A DNA stretch of 64,000 bases from Trissonchulus latispiculum (Eukaryota > Nematoda > Enoplea > Enoplida > Ironidae), in the NCBI GenBank assembly GCA_030248195.1, contig JASAND010030229.1:1-64000 (forward strand), in the 5' to 3' direction. Below the pieces are notes generated by a model. It made no database searches and had not been told where the DNA came from. It saw only the letters and a program-made list of their open reading frames with translations. The position numbers were made by a program, and so were the translations under genes. How positions within the stretch are numbered: the stretch's first letter is position 1; each line of letters begins with the position of its first letter. Of this stretch, positions 54,201-62,733 are shown piece by piece.

Positions 54201-54553
54201 GGGGGCTCTCCGAGCACCCCCATGATAATATATATATATATAAATCATACAAAAACAAAAATACATACAAACGTCACATAGCAATTTTTCGGTTTGTCAT
54301 TTCAAAAATTGAGCCACAAAAATTGTGAATATACCAATTTTCTGGGCGGATCTACTACGATCACCAGGCCACTGGCATTGGCCAGCAGGGCCAGATAGGC
54401 CTGTGTTGTAATCACACAATCATCTGACAGGTTGGCCGGGAGGGCCGTAAAGGCCAGTCCGCCGTTCAGGTCGGCCAAACCGGATTTTGTGGCGGTGTCA
54501 CACAAAACTTCATGCGGTGCCACACGATGGTTGAGTTGAAGTCGGTGAATGTC
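35941..54553 (-). CDS. SPPL2: SPPL2-type intramembrane aspartyl protease, gene span (14 exons, N-terminus missing)
   Basis: Fourteen exons with GT-AG borders join in a continuous phase to 1914 nt, giving 637 residues and a stop. Residues 1-~110 form a protease-associated (PA) lumenal domain with several N-glycosylation sequons. A transmembrane segment follows near residue 135, then a linker and a second one near 225-245, then the catalytic membrane core. The core has the three family signatures: YD (Asp about residue 370), GxGD read as LGWGD (Asp about 466) and QPAL (518-521). An 89-codon hydrophilic tail ends the protein. Known family role: SPPL2 proteases sit in endosome, lysosome or plasma membranes and cut type II transmembrane stubs. 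The first exon with the signal peptide is not identified. Large introns hold FSH elements, MITEs and TTAA elements. The A versus B paralogue type cannot be assigned; the family call is secure. Confidence 0.93.
36319..37541. mobile_element. TTAA-bounded element with GGGGGGGTCACTTT ends
   Basis: The left end GGGGGGGTCACTTTTTGCCG recurs inverted at the right (AAAGTGACCCCCC), and the pairing extends about 60 bp through GCTCATTTTCACA. TTAA occurs next to both ends. No coding region. It is the first of three adjoining TTAA elements in the last SPPL2 intron. Confidence 0.68.
37539..38554. mobile_element. piggyBac-like MITE, copy 2
   Basis: Same ends and length as the elements at 2838-3852 and 43948-44962, with TTAA on both sides. 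It is wedged between two other TTAA-bounded elements. Confidence 0.8.
38551..39722. mobile_element. Large palindromic TTAA-bounded element
   Basis: Nearly the whole 1.17 kb is a palindrome centred near 39137. Arms begin TTAAGGGGGGG and end CCCCCCCTTAA, and pair through GCATCTAAGG-like, CTAGACGTCTG and TTTGGCACATGTG blocks with scattered mismatches. The 142-codon frame at 39001-39429 crosses the palindrome and is not a gene. Confidence 0.78.
39967..40121 (-). CDS. SPPL2: SPPL2 exon with PAL motif
   Basis: A 155-nt exon. It carries QPALFFLVP; the PAL codons are at 40054-40062. PAL is the third signature of the family and shapes the active site. The exon ends AWSGLF before donor GTAAGA, in phase 0. 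Confidence 0.94.
40366..40446 (-). CDS. SPPL2: SPPL2 exon (helix after GxGD)
   Basis: An 81-nt exon reading GFLTSYAYVFDLAWRVPG, then RLYFCLTSI, equivalent to the family's G.L..YC..FD segment. Phases match both neighbours. Confidence 0.9.
40612..40723 (-). CDS. SPPL2: SPPL2 exon with catalytic GxGD motif
   Basis: A 112-nt exon starting LPILFRVMRL, as in the family's LP....PRL stretch, and ending MLGWGDILFPG. The Asp codon at 40625-40627 is the second catalytic aspartate. The second position is Trp where most family members have Phe. Borders TTGCAG and CCGG|GTATGC. Confidence 0.95.
41157..41198 (-). CDS. SPPL2: SPPL2 micro-exon (Pro-rich loop)
   Basis: A 42-nt exon reading EWPQPPNPSDGPEQ with clean borders (TTTTAG, CAG|GTATGT) and phase 0 on both sides. 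It extends the cytosolic loop before the second catalytic helix. Confidence 0.82.
41530..41640 (-). CDS. SPPL2: SPPL2 exon (post-YD loop)
   Basis: Thirty-seven codons, phase 0. It starts SGCSVMHDAATGGAC, matching the conserved G.SIM..A segment after the first catalytic helix, and continues into a hydrophilic loop longer than in vertebrates. Confidence 0.88.
42005..42079 (-). CDS. SPPL2: SPPL2 exon with catalytic YD motif
   Basis: Twenty-five codons, phase 0. The translation has FLIYDIFFVYVTPLFTK. The Asp codon at 42041-42043 is the first catalytic aspartate of the GxGD protease family. Borders ATTTAG and AAG|GTAGGT. Confidence 0.95.
42341..42422 (-). CDS. SPPL2: SPPL2 exon (QDILG helix)
   Basis: An 82-nt exon reading WSFILQDILGICFCIYFLKH, then ERFPSLK. 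The LQDILGI motif is highly characteristic of SPP/SPPL proteases just before the YD helix. Borders TTTTAG and AAG|GTTTGT. Confidence 0.94.
42605..42960. mobile_element. Insertion flanked by CTTATTCCAT repeats
   Basis: Flanked by CGACCTTATTCCAT at about 42597 and CAACCTTATTCCAT at about 42953, which look like a target duplication. The inside is relatively GC-rich and unlike the rest of the intron. No family recognised. Confidence 0.35.
43128..43531. mobile_element. hAT-like MITE with perfect 8-bp target duplication
   Basis: Element 43136-43523 has ends CAGAGGCGCACATA and TATGTGCGCCACTG. It is flanked by TAGCCAAG on both sides. Inside are poly-G and poly-C runs and GCGCGCAGCGCGGA. It lies in the SPPL2 intron downstream of the exon ending at 43707. 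Confidence 0.85.
43707..43862 (-). CDS. SPPL2: SPPL2 exon (Cys-rich loop and membrane segment)
   Basis: A 156-nt exon. The translation includes SFDLSRLSRACCCGRVLN and a hydrophobic stretch ending IIWFIYRHSW. Acceptor TTTCAG, donor TTG|GTAAAT. The split Trp codon joins the next exon to give the family's W..ILQDILG context. Confidence 0.86.
43948..44962. mobile_element. piggyBac-like MITE, copy 3 (inverted)
   Basis: Same family as copies 1 and 2, read in the opposite orientation, 1015 bp, TTAA on both sides. Confidence 0.8.
45199..45525. mobile_element. Poly-G/poly-C MITE (CTGGCTTAT type)
   Basis: The ends CTGGCTTAT and ATAAGCCAG are inverted, with TACTCT on both sides as a likely target duplication. 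The middle is the same as in 5492-5882, inverted. Confidence 0.72.
45574..45670 (-). CDS. SPPL2: SPPL2 exon (third membrane segment)
   Basis: The translation includes WFVLIVFMLGSAMSIYGALT and then RVPYGHC, the family pattern of a helix followed by a PYG-C loop. The donor is not certain. GTACGA at 45573 leaves two bases and fits the phase of the next exon, while stronger-looking donors at 45550 and nearby would break it. Confidence 0.82.
45764..46570. repeat. Foldback module of FSH copy 4
   Basis: Arms 45764-45947 and 46387-46570 (184 bp each) are complementary; the 439-bp loop is like that of copy 3. Confidence 0.9.
46640..47560 (+). repeat. Satellite array, exact 149-bp monomers with TGTGGGTGGGGC
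   Basis: Six monomers at 149-bp spacing. Each carries the CTTTCATTTGATACCAAACT half shared with the 22670-24390 array, and a distinct palindromic half around CACTGTGGGTGGGGCACCC. A further one and a half monomers lie at 48118-48345. Confidence 0.94.
47561..48117. other. Insertion splitting the copy 4 array
   Basis: A 557-bp AT-rich segment between identical parts of the satellite. No terminal repeats or coding region recognised. Confidence 0.5.
49068..49101. other. Terminal stem-loop of FSH copy 4
   Basis: ATTATGTAGGGGCGC, loop TATC, GCGCCCCTACATAAT, identical to copy 3. Confidence 0.92.
49299..49564 (-). CDS. SPPL2: SPPL2 exon (linker and second membrane segment)
   Basis: A 266-nt exon starting FEQLVARPDFYQLLAK, then a Gly/Ser-rich linker, then a helix ending MLLTMYFFYQYI. 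Two good donors lie 20 bp apart (ATTG|GTAAGA and GTTGG|GTAAGA). Only the first keeps the phase with the next exon, which completes a Val codon. Confidence 0.9.
49765..49885 (+). mobile_element. tRNA-derived SINE
   Basis: GGAGATGGCAGAGCGTTAGA resembles an A box region and GTAAGTTGAAATCCCC a degenerate B box. The tail GACAATTTAAATTTATTTAC matches the SINE at 32940-33066. Confidence 0.55.
49960..50315. mobile_element. Poly-G/poly-C MITE, degraded
   Basis: Contains GCTTATTTTCAGGCAAAAAA, poly-G runs, CTAAAAATCGCTAAAA and GAGGGGGAGGTCGCCG, the same internal order as 5492-5882, but the right end is lost. Confidence 0.55.
50481..50638 (-). CDS. SPPL2: SPPL2 exon (first membrane segment)
   Basis: A 158-nt exon. 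The translation has a lumenal stretch, then LDWSFALIGLIAMICILVGS and YLSG, matching the first transmembrane helix and the YWSG-like motif of SPPL2. The downstream phase selects the donor AAAGT|GTAAGT. Confidence 0.9.
50763..51185. mobile_element. hAT-like MITE, second copy
   Basis: Element 50771-51177 has ends CACTGGCGGATCCAGG and CCTGGATCCGCCCCTG. It is flanked by ATGTACAT and ATGTATAT, an 8-bp duplication with one change. It is related to 27411-27782. Confidence 0.82.
51250..51342 (-). CDS. SPPL2: SPPL2 exon (end of PA domain)
   Basis: Thirty-one codons, phase 0 at both ends. The translation reads WQTFSPGYINHTLVADIPLF followed by FMTRERYETLM. It matches the end of the PA domain, where family members have an IPVA-type strand. 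Acceptor TTTTCAG, donor ATG|GTAATG. Confidence 0.88.
51448..52164. repeat. Foldback module of FSH copy 5
   Basis: Arms 51448-51632 and 51980-52164 (185 bp each) are complementary. The 347-bp loop differs from that of copy 2 although the arms are alike. Confidence 0.9.
52195..53690 (+). repeat. Satellite array, 148-bp monomers with AACTGGTTCAA
   Basis: About ten monomers of 148 bp. Each holds the interrupted palindrome AACTGGTTCAA..TTGAACCAGTT and GATCTGGCCAGCCATGGGTC. The first monomers are degenerate and the last passes into TCATCGTGTTCAGCGACCCC. Confidence 0.94.
54195..54242. other. Terminal stem-loop of FSH copy 5 and short (TA)n
   Basis: ATTATGGGGGGCTC, short loop, GAGCACCCCCATGAT, then TA repeats. 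It ends 93 bp from the SPPL2 exon at 54335. Confidence 0.82.
54335..54553 (-). CDS. SPPL2: SPPL2 exon (PA domain, first part)
   Basis: Seventy-three codons in phase 0, bounded by acceptor TTGTAG and donor G|GTATAT. The translation starts DIHRLQL and contains VLCDTA, the sequon NLSDDC and the PA-domain-like stretch LLANASGLVIVVD. It joins in phase to the exon at 51342. At least one upstream exon (signal peptide) must exist. Confidence 0.88.
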
Positions 54554-54927
54554 CTACAACAACACAGCAAACAATATGTATACACGATAAATAATAATAG
54601 CCGTACACGTATACACACATACAGAGATTACGCAAGAAAGAATAGGCTGCGTGTATAGGACTGGGAGAGTTAATGGAGGTCATTCAAAAAAATTTCGAAG
54701 TTGTGAGCGTGAAACAAGTTGGAGTTTATAACGGTTTTGTCATGCCAATGTGTATATACCTCCCAAATACTTGAGTACATATTAACTCTTTTCATTAGTT
54801 CAAAGAATGCTTTTAAAAATTCCTGAGAGGCCATTCATAAATTAGAAATGTCTAAACTCCTGGCGGGCAAAACTATTTGCAATTGCAATTTCTTTTCCCG
54901 TGCTAAAAACTCAATTCTGTTTTGGCT

Positions 54928-55205
54928 GGCTTATTTTTAATGGGGGGAGGGGGTGGCGGGCCGCCCCCCATTCGGCGACCTCCCCCCCCATGAAAAGCCC
55001 CCTCAATAAATTTCGACCTCCCCCCATAACCCCCCGTAACCCAAAAATTGCCAATTTTTACCATTTTACATTCTAATTTTTGAAACTTTTTCGGTTTCTG
55101 CGGATTTTTAACAAAATTTCATTATTTTGGTGTAAAAACACTCAAATTATAGATCAGTTTTAAGCATTTTTTAAGAAATTTAGAATTTTGGCCTAAAAAT
55201 AGGCT
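54928..55205. mobile_element. Poly-G/poly-C MITE (CTGGCTTAT type)
   Basis: CTGGCTTATTTTTAATGGGG at the left and TTTTGGCCTAAAAATAGGC at the right frame GGGCCGCCCCCCATTCGGCG and the usual AT-rich middle. Confidence 0.6.
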
Positions 55206-57514
55206 CGGCAAGTTAGGTGAGGTTTTGTAGGATTTTGAATAGGGACAGGGGCCCCCCCCCCCCGGGACCGGGGGTGGGGGGGGGTGGAGATGTTTCGAAG
55301 AATAAGCCCACAATTGGTATTTGTCTTCTAAAAGAGTTTTTGAAACGAAAAAAGGTCTCAAAATTTCAGAATTAAGCTAAAAATGTCTGTTTTTACGAAA
55401 AAATCTCCGGCAATGCCGGAAAATTAGCCCATTTTTGGCAGAGATGTAGGCCTCTTCACAGGATCACTTCTGGGGCCGCGGCCCTCTTATCACTACCTTG
55501 TTCTTGGTGAGCCAAGTGTAAACTGAGAACAGAGAGACCTCATATTGCACTCGATGCAGAGTAGGGGCTGAGAACAGACGACACAGACACTAGGTGTGAA
55601 CTTCATAGCAGCGCTTACATGGCTATCCATCGCAAATGGAGAGAAGAATGTTATAATCGAGACTACAGTTCGGAGAGCATCCTACAGTTGATGCCCATCC
55701 ATCTACATAAGGGCATACAGCTATGAAATCCGCAACCTAGATAACACCAAACAACAACAAACGTACTCACAACCGCGAACTGCTCTATGTGTGCAGTTTT
55801 TCAAGAATCCCAGAATTGCCATTTTTCGGAATTGCAGAACTATCTAGAATGTACACTAAACTTAACAAGTGAAAAAGATCTACTGAAATTTCTAAAAATA
55901 AGGCCTCAGTAGGCATATTTGCTGTTCACTACAAGAATTCGGCAAACCTCAAAGTTGCTCTGCGAAGTGTATTAAAATGACCGGCATTGCCCTTTTCACC
56001 TAGGACATGTTTTATACACGAACTTTCATATGTCAGTTCCTATAACCATGGGCAAAGAAGGCGTAAGTAAGCTTTCAGTTTTTGGTGGTGGGAAAATTGC
56101 TTCATTTCAGAGGTGTAGAGGTTTGCCAAGCGGTTTCGTTCGAAATTCAGCTGCCGTTATTGTATAGGACGAGAGTTCAATTGAATACAGCCATTGATTT
56201 GATTATAGACAGAAACCTAACATCAGACCAATCAACTCGCCCTTCTTTATCATAACATTGATTTAGGAACAACAGAAATAGTTAGTGGCTGATCAATTTT
56301 TGAAGCTACCTGTTGTAAAAGTGACTAAAGCTAGTAAGTTAGTATAGTGCGTCACCATTGAGAACAACAAAAAGTGACATGAAAGAAGCTTCACCTAAAG
56401 GTTTCAGTACATTGATCCACGTGGGTTCACGTTTGACGGAAAACTGTTGTTGTAGAGTCTCCGTTTTAGCATAGCTAAAAGCTAGCACAACATGCCGCTC
56501 CACAGGCAGAAAACAGCGGAATTGGAACAGATTGCGCACTTACGTCCTTTTACCACGACATCTATTACACGCCCCAATATAACTTTGAAGTCAAATTTCC
56601 GATCTGGCAATTTGGCGCAAGTGGACCCAATCGATAATTATGCAAATTAGGCGATGACTGCGTGAAAATATTCAGATAATTATATGCTGACATTATTCTA
56701 CGGTCTTCTCAGCTTACATGGTTGAAGATTTCAAGTTATTATCTCAAAGATTTAGTTCAGGAGCTCAGTTCTAAGAAGTCTAAAATTTTCAAACGCCCGT
56801 TTCTCGAAAAAATGAAAAATCATTTACGCCCTTTTGGCAGAACAGTCGCGAATTATAGACAAGCGGGAAAAAACCCACTAGCCAATTCGGGAAAACCCAC
56901 CTCCACTGTGGGTTTACCGGTATGAGCTATATAGGGTTTTAATAGCCTATCTTGAAGAGCATTCAAAATAACCCAGGAGGCTGCACTATAGTCGCTCCCG
57001 CAGCTTCCCTGCAAATTTTTGGGGACTTTGAAATTTTCGAAAATTTTGGTCCGTCCAAGTGCCGAAATTTGGCAAACTTTGCCTGGCCACCCTGAATTAC
57101 TGGAAAGACCTAGACCAAAGCGGATTGTATGTATGCGTATGGGCTTCAGGATGATATATGCCACAGTGATCTAACCCCTTCGGTACGACCTGGGGGTGAC
57201 ATGGAGTTGGCGGGAAAACCCACTTTTCAAAATTGAATATTTATCGAACCATTAGCAGGAACTAATACATACATAGAGCCCATAGATGAAATTGGTATAG
57301 GTTTTACCTGGGTTCGTTCTTGTTACGGATGATTGGTCCAGGGGGTCTAAATCGGACATGGTGCCATTTCAAGCCAAAATTTCAATTTTGGCCAAAAATG
57401 CTTATTTTGCCTAGGTCTAGTTTGGCTCTAAATACAGGAAAAACACGTTTTCTACACGATAGGATGCTTAAACTGCCGAAATTAAAGAATTTTAAAAAAT
57501 TTCCAAGATTTGCC
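55206..57514. other. Upstream region of SPPL2, unassigned
   Basis: Should contain the missing SPPL2 first exon and promoter. A C-run and G-run block lies at 55250-55285. The motif CGGGAAAAAACCCAC near 56863 has an inverted counterpart, GTGGGTTTTTTCC, near 60388. No exon could be proven. Confidence 0.35.
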
Positions 57515-57525
57515 TAAGTTTATAT

Positions 57526-60024
57526 ATATATATAGCAAGCTTAACAAAAAAAATCACCCGAAATTTTAAAAAAATCACCCCACCCTGACTCACAGGAAAG
57601 TCGCAGAGACCCAATTTTTTGCATGATGATAGCCACACATCTCGACATTACAGCCTGTGAGTTTGAGCCCCTAGGCCCTCTCCATGCATTCAGGGCAGAC
57701 CTTTAAGTGAAGTGAGGGTACCCAAAAGTGACCTCAAAAACGTTCATGACCGAAGTTCGAATTTCGGCTGCTATTTACTAAGGGAAAACCCCAGGCAACC
57801 CATATTGTGCATGTGACATTTCCTGACTGTGGGCTATCGATACATATATAGAAGTTCCCAGTCGGACCTCTGAGCCGTCCTGGGGTGGGTGATTTTTTTA
57901 AAATTTTAACAAATAAAAAATAATTTTTATGTTTCGTTACTGAAGCCAGAACAGCAGCTAGAGCAAAACGAACGTCAAAATCGAGCTCAGCGACCTCGAA
58001 AACCCTTATATAGCAAGGTTCACAAAAAAAAAATCAAAAATCGAATTTTTGCTGGCAATTTCGCAAATGAAGTCCGATTGAAAAACTTTTGGTACGTATG
58101 GAACGGTAGTGACCCCCTCTACATATGGTGCAAATTTCATGCCGGTAGCCCTCGTGTAGCGTGAGTAATAAAAAATTTTTGTGATTTTTTTTTTGTGAAC
58201 GAATTCACAAAAAAAAAATCACTCGTTCACAAAAAAAAATCACCACCGGATCTGATCTCAGGATATAGCTAGGAAATTTTTCTTTTCATGCATAAATAGA
58301 GCATAGTCCATAGTGTTATTATGTAAAAAAATTTGGACCCCCAGGTTTTTTTTGCACAGGCTGAACTTCGAATTTTGGTTCTCGGCCCCCGGGTCCAAAG
58401 TGGCTACCCAGGCCAATGTGCTTGACCTTTATTATTGATACCAGGAAGCTAGGAATCCACTTATTTTGTGTTCTATTGCTCTAGTAAGCACAGAACAAAC
58501 AATTTGGCGGAGTAATTTCGTATCTGGAATGGTCACGTGACTTGGCCTAGGGTCACGTGACCTGGGTCGGGGTCACGTGACTGACCAAAAATTTTATTTC
58601 AAGGTCCAAGAAGCCTAAAAACTCGCCTATATAGGTTTTTCGGTGCGTAGAATTCAAATTTGGCATTAGTTTTTAGGTAGCTTTTGCCCAGATAGGTGAT
58701 CCTGACCACCTCCTGGGTCCGGAGGGTCCGGGCCGGGTCCATCGGCCGGACCGTCTGCCAGAAGGGGGGGTTGAGGTACCTAAAACATGCTCTATATAGG
58801 TTTTCCGGGTGGCTGAGCTCGAATTTGGCATTAGTTTTACCCTAGCGGTTGCCCCAGAGGCATTTTACAAAAAGTTGATAGTGATTTTTCTTTTGTGAAC
58901 TTGTTCACAAAAAAAAATCACCCACCGGTGGCGAACCCAGAGGACCTGGCAGGGAATCCAATATATGGTTGGATAGCTTAGAGTTAGGACATGTCACATG
59001 CATAATATGGGGTACCTGCGCAAAGTCCATAGTGACTACCAGCAAAAATTTCAATTTTGGTCCGGAGTTGTCCGAGGGTCCGATTTTGGGTGGGTCGACT
59101 ATTTTGGGCACCCTAGTCGGAGGAATTGAGCCTCGGCAGCCAAACTTACATATGTTGGGGTTGGGACTTGTGGCTATTACCATGCAAAAAATTTTCCGGC
59201 TGCGGCTTGTTGTTAGCCGTCTAGGTGGGTGATTTTTTTTTTGTGAATTTTCGGGGTGATTTTTTTTTGTGAACCTTGCTATATACGTTGTTTTTGAGGT
59301 TGCCTGACACTTCTGGGAGTCCAACCTGGCTACCAGCCGGGCCTGGACCGTCCGACGGTAACGTGATCCCAGAAGTCAATATTAGCCCATAGTTACCTAA
59401 AAACTAATGCCAGATTTGAATTCAGCGCCCTCGAAAACCCCCTAGGACATGTTTATAGCCACTTCGAACTGTCCAGTTGGTACCTGGAGGGTCCGGCGGG
59501 GGTCACGTGACCGTGGGTCATACCCCAGCAACATACGAAGTTCTGAGTTTCTCTGCCAAAATGCCTGGAAATAGGTTATAATCACACACAAACACGAAAA
59601 AACAACGTTTTAGCCTTTAGAGCCACCAGACTTCATACTGGACGCTGTCGGGGGCCATCAGTGACCAATAAGACTTCGGCGGGGTCAGTTGCCTTAGTTG
59701 GAGCACTAGGTTAGCGGTTTGGGGTTCTAAATACGTTATTTAGTGCGCTCTATCCAAAACTGATGAGAAGTTGCTAGCTGCTTTCTGGGATCCGATCCGC
59801 CACTGATTTTTTTTGTTAACGGGTGATTTTTTTTGTTAATCACACATTTTCGTCTATATACTGCTACTTACTGGTAGGCCGTAGAGCAACCAAACTGGGG
59901 TGGTTTTAAAGCTTAGCCCAAGACCTATCCATGGGTCCTCAAAGTAATCGATTTGGTTTAGTTTTGCGAAAGTTCCAGCCAAAAAACAGAATTTGGATTT
60001 TTTTGTTAAGCTTGCTATATATAT
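57526..60024. mobile_element. Outer element of a nested inverted-repeat pair
   Basis: The ends TATAGCAAGCTTAACAAAAA and TTTTTGTTAAGCTTGCTATA are perfect inverted repeats 2.5 kb apart. A related element with GTTCACAAAAAA ends is nested at 58010-59285. Further copies of the GTGATTTTTTTTTTGTGAAC motif occur at 58190-58250 and 58885-58920. No transposase found. Confidence 0.72.
58010..59285. mobile_element. Inner nested element
   Basis: The ends TATATAGCAAGGTTCACAAA and TTTGTGAACCTTGCTATATA are inverted repeats. Contains three evenly spaced GTCACGTGAC palindromes (58532, 58552, 58572). Confidence 0.72.
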
Positions 60025-60776
60025 ATATAATTTGTGTTAAACATACCAAATTTTCAAAAGAAATTACAACCTTCAATTTTTCAACAAAAACCCAAACTAT
60101 GTAATGTATTTGGATGCAGTTATACTAAAAACAAACCGCTGCCGCTCTTTCATTTGGAACGGTTAAAAATGCTCCTGGCAACTTGCCGAAAAATTTCGGG
60201 GTGGGTTTCTCCCGTTTTTTCCTGCATTGGGTTTTTCCCGTAAGTTTGGGACAATTTTTTCACTAACGGCGGAGGTGTTCTATAGCTCAGAAGAAAGCTT
60301 ACGACTACGCCTAGCTGCCTGTATATATAGTCAGCATTTCAATATCTCGAACCAGTACAAAGTTCTGGCCAAAAATCTGAAAAGTGGGTTTTTTCCAATA
60401 TGACTATACGTATATGTATTATAATTTCTTTAAAAAATATATATACATACAGATTTAAATGAAATCTCAGCAATAACGCAAATACAAATTAAGGTTAAAT
60501 GTTAAAATCAAATTGTAGGATATCATAGCAGTATAATACATACATATTATATATATATACCTGTGTAAGCAAAAGCAGAGCCAACCATTTCCAGAAAACT
60601 GTTAGCCACAACATATATGTATAAATATATATATGAGTAAGGGTAAAATTTGGCTATATAGATATATAAATATTATTGCTGAAATGACAAAAAGCCATTA
60701 ACCAGGATGGAATGGAGAGGAGCATGCGCAAACCCGAGATTTTCAAAATGGCGTTTCCACAGATATACGTATATAT
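60025..60776. other. Unassigned AT-rich DNA
   Basis: Several short TATATA stretches. No gene or clear repeat. Confidence 0.3.
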
Positions 60777-61160
60777 ACGGAGGGGGAGGGAGGGGCGGGG
60801 AAGACCATCACCATCAGTGAGACCTGGCATGTGGCCTCGCCGGTCTGGAATTTTTGGCCAAAAATAGCAAATTCAGGGGGTTTCGGCCATTTTTTGTATC
60901 TTCCGCCCTCCCCCTCCCTTTCTCGAGCCGAACCCTTCGCCCCCCCCAAGATTTTTTGCCTATCCACACCTATGTAAGAGCCAATAGGGGACCAAGGCGA
61001 AACTTTTGCCCCCCCATTATAAGCGACGGCGATTTTTTGGCACTTATATATGTAGACACGTCGCCAATTACGTATATATACATCTGGCGACAATATCCAA
61101 AATTCAGCGATTATCGCAGAAATTTGGCGACGTGTCGCCAAATGTAGGCCGTGATTCTAT

Positions 61161-62044
61161 CTTTTTCCTACGGGGGGGGGGGGGGGGGGGCCCCCCCCCC
61201 CCCAGACTTGGGTCGCCCCCCTGGCTTTTTCCTACTGGGGGGGGGGTGGAGGGGAGTTCCCCCCCCCCAGAAATTCGTTCCCCCTACAGGATTCGGACCT
61301 TCCCCCCCCAGAACTCTAAAATGCACGGAAAATTAGGCATAAGCATTTTCTCAACCCCCCCCCCCAGAAATATTAGGGGGGGGACGTCCCCTCCCAACCG
61401 GGGGGTGGGGGGGTAGTCGCGCGCGCCGGGGGCGCGAAAATTGGCCTAAAATAGGGTATTTTTAGTGTAAATTTTGCAAAAATTTTCAAAATGTCCAAAT
61501 TTTTGCCTTAAAGTACTTGTTATTGCGAGAAATACACGTTTTTAATAGTTTTATGGACTTTTTGACTGAATTAAACCTTCTTTTGAACTTAGAAACACCT
61601 GCACAATCAAGTTTTAGAGTTTAAAACCACTGTCTAATGTTAAACTTACTTCATGATGATTCTATGTTTATTAGTATTACAAACGGCTGAAAATGCGATT
61701 TTTGACATAAGAATTGAAAAAATTTTTGGGGAGGATCGGGGGGTCCTGGGGGGGTTGGGAGGTCCTGGGGGGGTTGGGGGGGGGTCTCCAGAGGGCCCCG
61801 TCAGAAAATGGTAGGGGGGACCCCCCCCCAACCCCAAATCTCCGTTACACCTATGAAATTAGGGTTTGGAGGGCAAATTTTGAGAATTTTTTCCGGCTCC
61901 GCCAGATTTAGCTCAGCAGCAAAAAATAGCTATTTTTAAGCATTTTTGAAAAATTATTCTAGACAGAAATCCGGGCCCCCCCCCCCCCTGAGCTGACATC
62001 CCACCCCCCCCCCCCCAGAAATTTTTGCCTGGGAAAAAGCCAGT
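61161..62044. mobile_element. Poly-G/poly-C MITE cluster
   Basis: TTTTTCCTACGGGG at the left and CCTGGGAAAAAGCCAG at the right, with another CTGGCTTTTTCCTA end inside at 61219. G and C homopolymers reach about 20 bp at 61170-61203, and AAAAATAGCTATTTTT occurs near the right end. It appears to be two or more nested members of the 10797-11095 family. Confidence 0.6.
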
Positions 62045-62279
62045 GATTATCGTAGAATATTGGCGATAAATCGTGCAAAGACAATTCGAAGGAACTAGCG
62101 ATATTTTTTCGAAAATTTTGCCTTGGGATTCGAAAAGATCATTCGTCTCCGATTTGGCTGAGAAGGTGCCCTAGGGGTAAATAGAGGTCGCTCATTTCAA
62201 AAATCAATCGAATCAAAGGATCGATCCGATCAATACTTCAAAATCAGTCAAAACAATTGAAGATTTTCGCGGAAAGCCG

Positions 62280-62345
62280 CCTATATAGCAATGTTCACAA
62301 AAAACAATCGCCCTTAAAATTCACAAAAAACAATCACCCATCTAG
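62280..62345. repeat. Solo end of the TATAGCAA element family
   Basis: TATATAGCAATGTTCACAAA and a second TTCACAAAAAACAATCACCC copy match the ends of the elements at 57.5-60.0 kb. Confidence 0.55.
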
Positions 62346-62369
62346 ACGGCCAACAACAAGTTACTATTA

Positions 62370-62612
62370 TATGCATGCCCCCAACCACAACGCCGAAAAA
62401 CGCTGTTTCAGGGGGTTTGACCAGTGGTCAATAGGCCACCTTGACCCTAGTTACCAGTGGTCACTTCCGTCGGTTTCGACAATACGCCCATTGAAACGAC
62501 CATAGTTGATTTATTATATGTGCCCCCAACCAAAACGCCGAAAAACCAAGTTTTAGGGGGTTTGAGCTGTGGTCAATAGGCCATCTAGACCGTAGTGACC
62601 AGTTGTAAGGGA
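62370..62612 (+). repeat. Orphan 145-bp satellite monomers
   Basis: About 1.7 monomers of the TGACCAGTGGTCA family with no foldback module or terminal hairpin nearby. Confidence 0.85.
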
Positions 62613-62660
62613 AGCAGGCATAGGAAAGATTGATAAGCCTGTGATGGGAATTCAGCTGAT

Positions 62661-62733
62661 GCTCCCGCGGTGTAGTGGTTAGCATGTCTGCTCCGGAGTC
62701 AGAAGGGCCGTGGTTCGATCCCCGGAGGGACCA
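62661..62733 (+). tRNA. tRNA-like sequence, probably a pseudogene or SINE head
   Basis: The A box region TGTAGTGGTTAGCAT and B box GGTTCGATCCC are well placed for a Pol III internal promoter. The acceptor arm pairs five of seven positions and the T stem has two mismatches. If the anticodon loop is CTCCGGA the anticodon would be CCG, but the anticodon stem pairs poorly. So it is a tRNA relative, not a proven functional gene. Confidence 0.5.

Larger units (their letters stand above)
51448..54226 (+). mobile_element. FSH element copy 5
   Basis: Foldback 51448-52164, array 52165-53690, 3' region 53690-54194, terminal stem-loop 54195-54226, then (TA)n. Arms and 3' region match copy 2 while the array is unrelated. 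It fills most of the SPPL2 intron between 51342 and 54335. Confidence 0.86.

Noticed and set aside
56339..56545. Minus-strand open segment with TWINVLKP as a possible SPPL2 first exon
   Set aside because: The spacing from Trp to the LCD block fits the PA domain, but the only donor (TTAG|GTGAAG) leaves one base while the exon at 54553 needs phase 0, and no initiator ATG or signal peptide is clear.
58905..59324. 139-codon minus-strand open frame
   Set aside because: It lies inside the nested inverted-repeat element, crosses its poly-T ends and shows no domain.
60743..61416. Open frames of 132-136 codons rich in Pro and Gly
   Set aside because: They arise from poly-C and poly-G tracts of MITEs.
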